From positions 48,548,645 to 48,612,644 of the forward strand of contig CM033393.1 in the NCBI GenBank assembly GCA_019426215.1: a stretch of DNA of 64,000 nt, written 5' to 3'. The position numbers and the translations under genes are program-made. How positions within the stretch are numbered: the first letter of the stretch is position 1; each line of letters begins with the position of its first letter. Positions 59,401 to 64,000 of this stretch are shown in pieces. Source of the DNA: Buddleja alternifolia (lineage: Eukaryota; Streptophyta; Magnoliopsida; Lamiales; Scrophulariaceae). Below the pieces are notes generated by a model, which had not been told where the DNA came from, searched no databases, and saw nothing but the letters and a program-made list of their open reading frames with translations.

Positions 59401-61284
59401 AATGAAGTTCTTTCTCTAGATGAGGATTCCATATTATGACCTTAGATATACATAATAGCCAGTGAGCTATGTAGCTTGAAAAGTGAATGCAGTTCACTGG
59501 AACAGCTCAAATACACAAGAAAATTTCAACTCGGTCAAAAATAATTAATCCAAAAACTTGAGTTCAATTGGATTTCAATTATGATACTTGAATCTCGTAT
59601 TGGTTCCCGTACTTCGGTAATTTGCTCATGGAAAGAATTGATTTCTTTGAAATAGTTGATTCTTGCCTCATAACTTGATACAGAGGCAGACATTTCTAAA
59701 GTATCTTTCTCTGAGGTTGTAATAAAGGAGGGATAAAATAAGTAAAAAATTTGAGACCATTATCTCTTGGAAAGCCTTTCCTTCCCTCTCCCATTATAGA
59801 TTTTCTTGTCAATGGAATTCCAAAAGGGAAAAATGCTTTTCAGTTGACCCTGATGCCTGTGTTAAATTAATGCAACGAGAGGCAGTTATGATATGTGTAG
59901 AATCTTTCAACTACACGATGCAGACATGACTTTACTTTATCATTTTAGGGTATTCTCCATTCAGCGCTTCATAATCAGTATTGGAGACTAATTGATCCTC
60001 AAGGGAAACCGACAGGAGTAATGGGATGGTGGCCTTCTCGTGCTGTCACATTCTTGGAGAATCATGATACCGGGTCAACACAGGTACTTTCTCTCTCTAT
60101 GTGTGTGTGAGTGCGCGAGCTTGCTTGTTTATCATGTCCACATATGCATATCTAAGAACTCAACACCATTGTCAAACTGTAATTCATCTCTGCACGTCAT
60201 ATTATTGGACCATCAGCATACTTCAAAAGCGAAATCAAACAATTTGAAATTAATTAGCTTATGAGAACCAACTTTAGCTGTCAAACCCATATAGTAAGAT
60301 GATACACAGGTGTAACTGTTTAAGAGAGACCGAGTATTTTTTTCACTGGTTCACAGCAATAACTGTTATCAGTTCAGGTCTAAAAGTGAAAAGAAATACC
60401 AGCTGCTTATTGATATACATGCAAGCCAAGTCTTAGATCCTCGTTAATGTCATCATCTCCATCTATTGATTGCTGAGCACATTAATATAAGCAATCATTA
60501 TTGGAGTTACTGACATAAACTTTTAACTTCTCTTTGCAGGGTCATTGGCCATTTCCAAGAGATAAGCTTATGCAAGGATACGCATACATTTTAACTCACC
60601 CTGGGACTGTAAGTGGTGCCAATTTTGCGGAACCTCTGTTTTATTACACTTAATTTTTCTCTTGGTTTTATTTGGTGGTGTGAATACTATCTAGCATTTA
60701 TATTTCTTGGAAGAATGAACGTTAAACAATCAACAAGGATTCAATAGATCTTCTATTGGGAAAAGAGATAATGCTCTCTATATTTAGAAAAAAAATTCTT
60801 TTCTATATTTTGTGCTTAAGTTTCCTTCATTTATAGTAATTGCTCAATCTCTTGTCATGTACTTTGTACAACTCTCATCTGTTAAATATGGCCTTAATTT
60901 TATAAACTTCCATTCACTACTTTCCATGCTAGGCATATATATATGTGTGTGTATTGATCAATTGATGTGATTTTAATTTGTTATATTTTCTTTTCTTTCT
61001 TAAACTTGCAGCCTGTGGTATTTTATGACCATTTCTATGATTTTGGCATCCGCGACATAATAACTGAACTAATTGAAGCTCGGAGACGCGCTGGGATCCA
61101 CTGCAGAAGCCCATTAAAAATATTCCACGCAAATAATGACGGTTACGTTGCAAAAATTGGGGAAACACTAGTGATGAAGCTTGGACATTTAGATTGGAAC
61201 CCTTCGAAGGAAGTTCATTTGGATGGGAGCTGGCAGAAGTTTGTCGACAAAGGATCAGACTACCAAGTGTGGTTAAGACAATAA
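50230..61284 (+). CDS. Coiled-coil/alpha-amylase fusion protein, putative plastid, 14 exons, 975 aa
   Basis: Exons: 50230-50363, 50451-50520, 50988-52500, 52589-52620, 53638-53770, 54143-54240, 54885-54929, 55143-55248, 56278-56404, 56809-56924, 57352-57428, 59949-60083, 60540-60608 and 61012-61284; all are in phase. Residues 1-68 look like a plastid transit region. About 80-450 is Ala/Glu/Lys/Gln-rich coiled coil. 584-975 is a plant GH13 alpha-amylase: region I DVVLNH (664-669), [10 protein letters not shown] with nucleophile Asp750, III GEYWD with acid/base Glu775, IV FLENHD with Asp857. The GH13 part is closest to the plastid AMY3 type, which normally carries N-terminal starch-binding modules; a coiled coil is unusual. 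It probably hydrolyses alpha-1,4-glucan. Both halves share one open frame through exon 4, so I infer a true fusion. A gag-only LTR element lies in intron 11. Confidence 0.88.
50778..50804 (+). repeat. G-run in intron 2 of the amylase gene
   Basis: A nearly uninterrupted run of G (one T) of about 27 bases, able in principle to form a G-quadruplex. Length in homopolymers is prone to sequencing error. Confidence 0.8.
56428..56469 (+). repeat. (CT)n microsatellite in intron 9 of the amylase gene
   Basis: About 20 CT units just after the donor of exon 9. Confidence 0.95.
57822..59368 (-). mobile_element. Gag-only LTR retrotransposon (TR-GAG-like) in amylase intron 11
   Basis: Two LTRs (57822-58170 and 59021-59368, about 349 bp) start TGTT and end CAACA. 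An exact TSD AAATA lies at 57817-57821 and 59369-59373. On the - strand, the sequence after the 5' LTR reads AATTGGTCCGACCTGCC (primer-site-like) and the sequence before the 3' LTR is a purine tract (AAGGGGGTAGAAT). The 850-bp interior holds only gag-type coding sequence. The 1547-bp size and lack of pol fit the non-autonomous TR-GAG class. It is antisense to the host gene. Confidence 0.88.
58174..58983 (-). pseudogene. Gag remnant of the small LTR element
   Basis: Two - strand frames. 58983-58741 starts [19 protein letters not shown] with a coiled N-terminus and stops. 58713-58174 continues with a retrotrans-gag domain ([46 protein letters not shown]). The break between them and the missing stretch show that this Gag is not intact; protease, RT and integrase are absent. 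Confidence 0.8.
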
Positions 61285-62086
61285 ATTGATGGGTACTTTT
61301 CACTTGTCATTTTATACTTCAAGTGTAGTATCCATAGTTTTACTCTTCTATTGTTCTATTCTTGAAAGTGGAAACTGAATAGTCTTAGATGGTATGTGGA
61401 AAGATATAAGAATCCCAATGGAGTTGATCAAAGATTTTGTACTCTTCTTGTTTGTAATACAAGTATAAAGTCTATGTTGAGGATTTGTTGTGATGTGTAA
61501 TTTTTGGATGAACAAGGCCCGCATCCAAGATCATTTGGTTTGAGGGGCAGAAACCACTCAGTTCCCTTGAATCTAATGGTAATTAGTGGATTGAGTGGTG
61601 TTCCTGATGCAATAAGATCATTTGGTTTGAGGGGCGGCAACCACTCAAGTCCCTTGAATCTAATGGTAATTAGTGGATCGAGAGTGTTGTTACTAATCCA
61701 TTATAGATTTATTTGATTGTGATAGTTGATTGATACCATATGTTGTATTGTTGGCTAGAATATGTGATATCTTACTTTCCTAATGAATAAGTATTTTTTA
61801 ACAAGATGAAAGGTTTTTCTTGCGAAGATTGAGTTTGATATTGGACAAAATTTTGAAATAGAGATTACTACAAGACTCATGCCACGAGCTTGACACATCA
61901 TGATTGATTGAAGTTGCAAGATAAAGTCGAATGAAAACGTTATATAAATATTCCAATATGTAAAATGTAGTTTTGAAGTTGCTAGTCTTTTTACAAATAT
62001 GCCAATATCTAAAATGTAGTTTTGAAATTGCCAGTTTTAATGGAATAATTATTTGGCCTTGTACAGAAACGTAAAAGTAATATACA
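61285..62086. other. 3' flank of the amylase gene, with a tandem duplication
   Basis: Noncoding. Two copies of an 87-bp unit start at 61527 and 61614 (AAGATCATTTGGTTTGAGGG, later CCCTTGAATCTAATGGTAAT). A further short repeat (CAATATNTAAAATGTAGTTTTGAA) occurs at about 61954 and 62003. Confidence 0.7.
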
Positions 62087-62159
62087 TGGAGATGCGGGGG
62101 ATCGAACCCCGTGCCTCTCGCATGCAAAGCGAGCGCTCTACCATTTGAGCTACATCCCC
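62087..62159 (-). tRNA. tRNA-Ala (anticodon UGC)
   Basis: The - strand folds as a 73-nt cloverleaf. The acceptor is GGGGATG paired with CATCTCC plus discriminator A. The D arm lies in GCTCAAATGGTAGAGC, the anticodon arm is CTCGC-TTTGCAT-GCGAG, and the T arm contains GGTTCGATCC. The intragenic A and B boxes are intact. A TTTT terminator-like run lies about 12 bases downstream on the - strand (62072-62075 on +). There is no intron, and CCA is not encoded, as usual for a nuclear gene. Confidence 0.97.
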
Positions 62160-64000
62160 TGTTGATGTTCCTCAATACTTGTTTATATATGAAATGTATC
62201 CTACCCCTCTTCATCTTTTTGTCATACGGCAATTTCTAATAGTTCTTCTTAAACGTATCTTTTTCAATATTAAAGTTTTAAAATGAACCATATTACTAAT
62301 TTCAAAACGTTTAATACCTACTAACGACTGTGGTAGTAGTACAAACAATTTGCGATACAATGATCTAGTTTACGTACCTACATGTTTTGATACCTACTAA
62401 AAACTTCGGTTTATGAAAAAATTAAAAGATTATCACATTCGTAAAAACATGAAGCAAATAATTATATCTTCTCTCTTGTCTCAAATTGATCATCGAATTC
62501 GTACATTTCATCATATTATCAACAAACATAAAAACAAAATTACTAATATTGGACCAAGTTATATATATCAAATTATTAACCTTGGATAACGATGGTTTGT
62601 AGTTGCTTATAACCTTTAAATAATATTATTTATGTAACCCATCAAATAAATAATAAATTTTACAACTCTGCGAGAGTAAGACATGAGAGTAAACCAACAA
62701 ATCATCTGCAATATTTTTAATAAAATACATTACCTAAAAAAAATCCTTACTCATAATCATAACTTTCTTTTGAATATGAGTTGACGGTGATTTGGTCACT
62801 AAAATAAGAAAAGAAACATTAAAAGGCTGGATTTGCCACATCATTTAAACATGCAATATTCCAGAAGGTGTCAAAACAATCACTTTCTTTTTAGAAAATC
62901 AAGAAAATGTGTGCTAATTTTAATGTACTATATAATTTTTACTCGATCTCGTTATTATGTAAATTATTGTGAAATGAGCAATCTCAGTGTCTGTGCCCAT
63001 TTCTAACCTAAATATATGACAAAATGTTGAGCCAAAGATCAAGTGAAAGCATGTGACAAGTTCTATATATATTTGTCATAAATAACAAACTTTTTTCCCC
63101 TATAGAGGAAAAGGGAAGAAAAGAGAGAGGGAAATTCAAAGTAGCTACTTGTATAACATAGGTCTGCAAAGGGGTCCTTAGTTGAATAAAAGTTTGGCAT
63201 AAAGATTCTTGAAGTTGAACATATTCTGAGATAAAAATGTATTGACACTCAAAAGTAGAAACAAAAAAAAATCTTAGAATTTAAAGTCAAACCACACTTG
63301 TAATTATAAATCGAACACATTCATCTTATGATACATTCACATAAAAATGATAAGTTTTACTTTTCATTGATGTTCAAACTCGTTATAATCAAATGAAAAG
63401 TTAGATAACTCACCACTAGACCATCGTACAAGTGATCAATCATATTTTCTAATATGTTTTCGACAATGTTGTGCCACGAGGCTCAAGGCTTTTTTTGTGG
63501 GTTTTCATAATAGAAGTACTAAACCAAAAATATGCTATTTAATCAAAATAAAATAAAATAAGGTAAAATGAATAATGGGGATCTTAATATTCACTAAACC
63601 ATTCTCAGTGAGTATAAACAGCTCTAAGTTTGGGCTTGGTTTAAATGGGCCAGCCCAATCTATGATAAGATATGAAATTGAAACATCAACACAATAAACA
63701 ATCATAATATATCACAGACTCACAGTTCAAATGGAAAAAGGAAAATTAATCACACACATTATAAGCTCCTTTGTAAGTATTTAATTAAAATTATTTCAGA
63801 ACCTATTTACAAAAACTTGGTATAGACATTGAAACTTGATTTACTTGCGAGTGTTTGTGCAACAAATTGTATGTAAAAATTAAAATGATAGTATGCGATA
63901 TGACCATGTTAATCGTATGAATTTATATTATAATCAAGTCTTGATTAAAATCGGAAAATAAAAATAAAAAGCTGAAATTTTTTATTTGATACAACTGGAT
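62160..64000. other. AT-rich spacer to the window end
   Basis: No convincing coding region, RNA gene or bounded repeat was found on either strand. Open frames here are short and of random composition. Confidence 0.5.

Noticed and set aside
61798..62232. 144-codon - strand frame across the tRNA
   Set aside because: It includes the tRNA-Ala gene in antisense-independent translation and has no protein features.

Overview
The window is nuclear DNA of a flowering plant, most likely a eudicot. The evidence is AT-rich introns and spacers, GT-AG introns, nuclear genes for plastid proteins, a nuclear tRNA-Ala and many plant-type transposons. I cannot name the species. Exon borders below were placed by hand from splice consensus, reading phase and protein family conservation.

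Three intact protein genes lie on the + strand. (1) 1603-3456 is plastid ribosomal protein L6 in three exons. (2) 23547-27119 is a plastid-type alpha/beta hydrolase in ten exons. (3) 50230-61284 is a fourteen-exon gene of 975 codons that joins a putative transit peptide, a long coiled coil and a complete plant alpha-amylase (GH13) domain. A tRNA-Ala (UGC) gene lies on the - strand at 62087-62159. A broken, intron-containing WDR12-type ribosome-biogenesis gene occupies about 30772-33231.

Mobile DNA fills much of the rest. 5898-13050 is a near-intact - strand Ty1/copia element: 1.14 kb LTRs, TSD GGTCT and one uninterrupted 1412-codon gag-pol frame. 35419-49152 is a 13.7 kb + strand Ty3 element of the Tat type: 830 bp LTRs with two visible differences, TSD CTTGT, a second RNase H, and an antisense spliced gene with a plant mobile domain and a coiled coil. 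57822-59368 is a 1.5 kb gag-only LTR element (TSD AAATA) inside intron 11 of the amylase gene. Small DNA transposons with recognisable target duplications include Mutator-like elements (345-712, 21294-22981, 27965-29255), hAT-like elements (14185-14771, 31128-31886, 33367-33866), a Tourist-like element (34929-35072) and a hairpin element (15483-15641).

The 4-15 kb region is a tandem duplication of a noncoding unit. The copia element entered the left copy and a hAT-like MITE entered the right copy, so each copy preserves the empty site of the other. The most unusual items are the coiled-coil/alpha-amylase fusion and the antisense spliced gene inside the Tat element, which has its own TATA box.

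The protein genes do not form a pathway. L6 acts in plastid translation, the hydrolase and the amylase are probably plastid enzymes, and the WDR12 relic concerns nucleolar 60S assembly.
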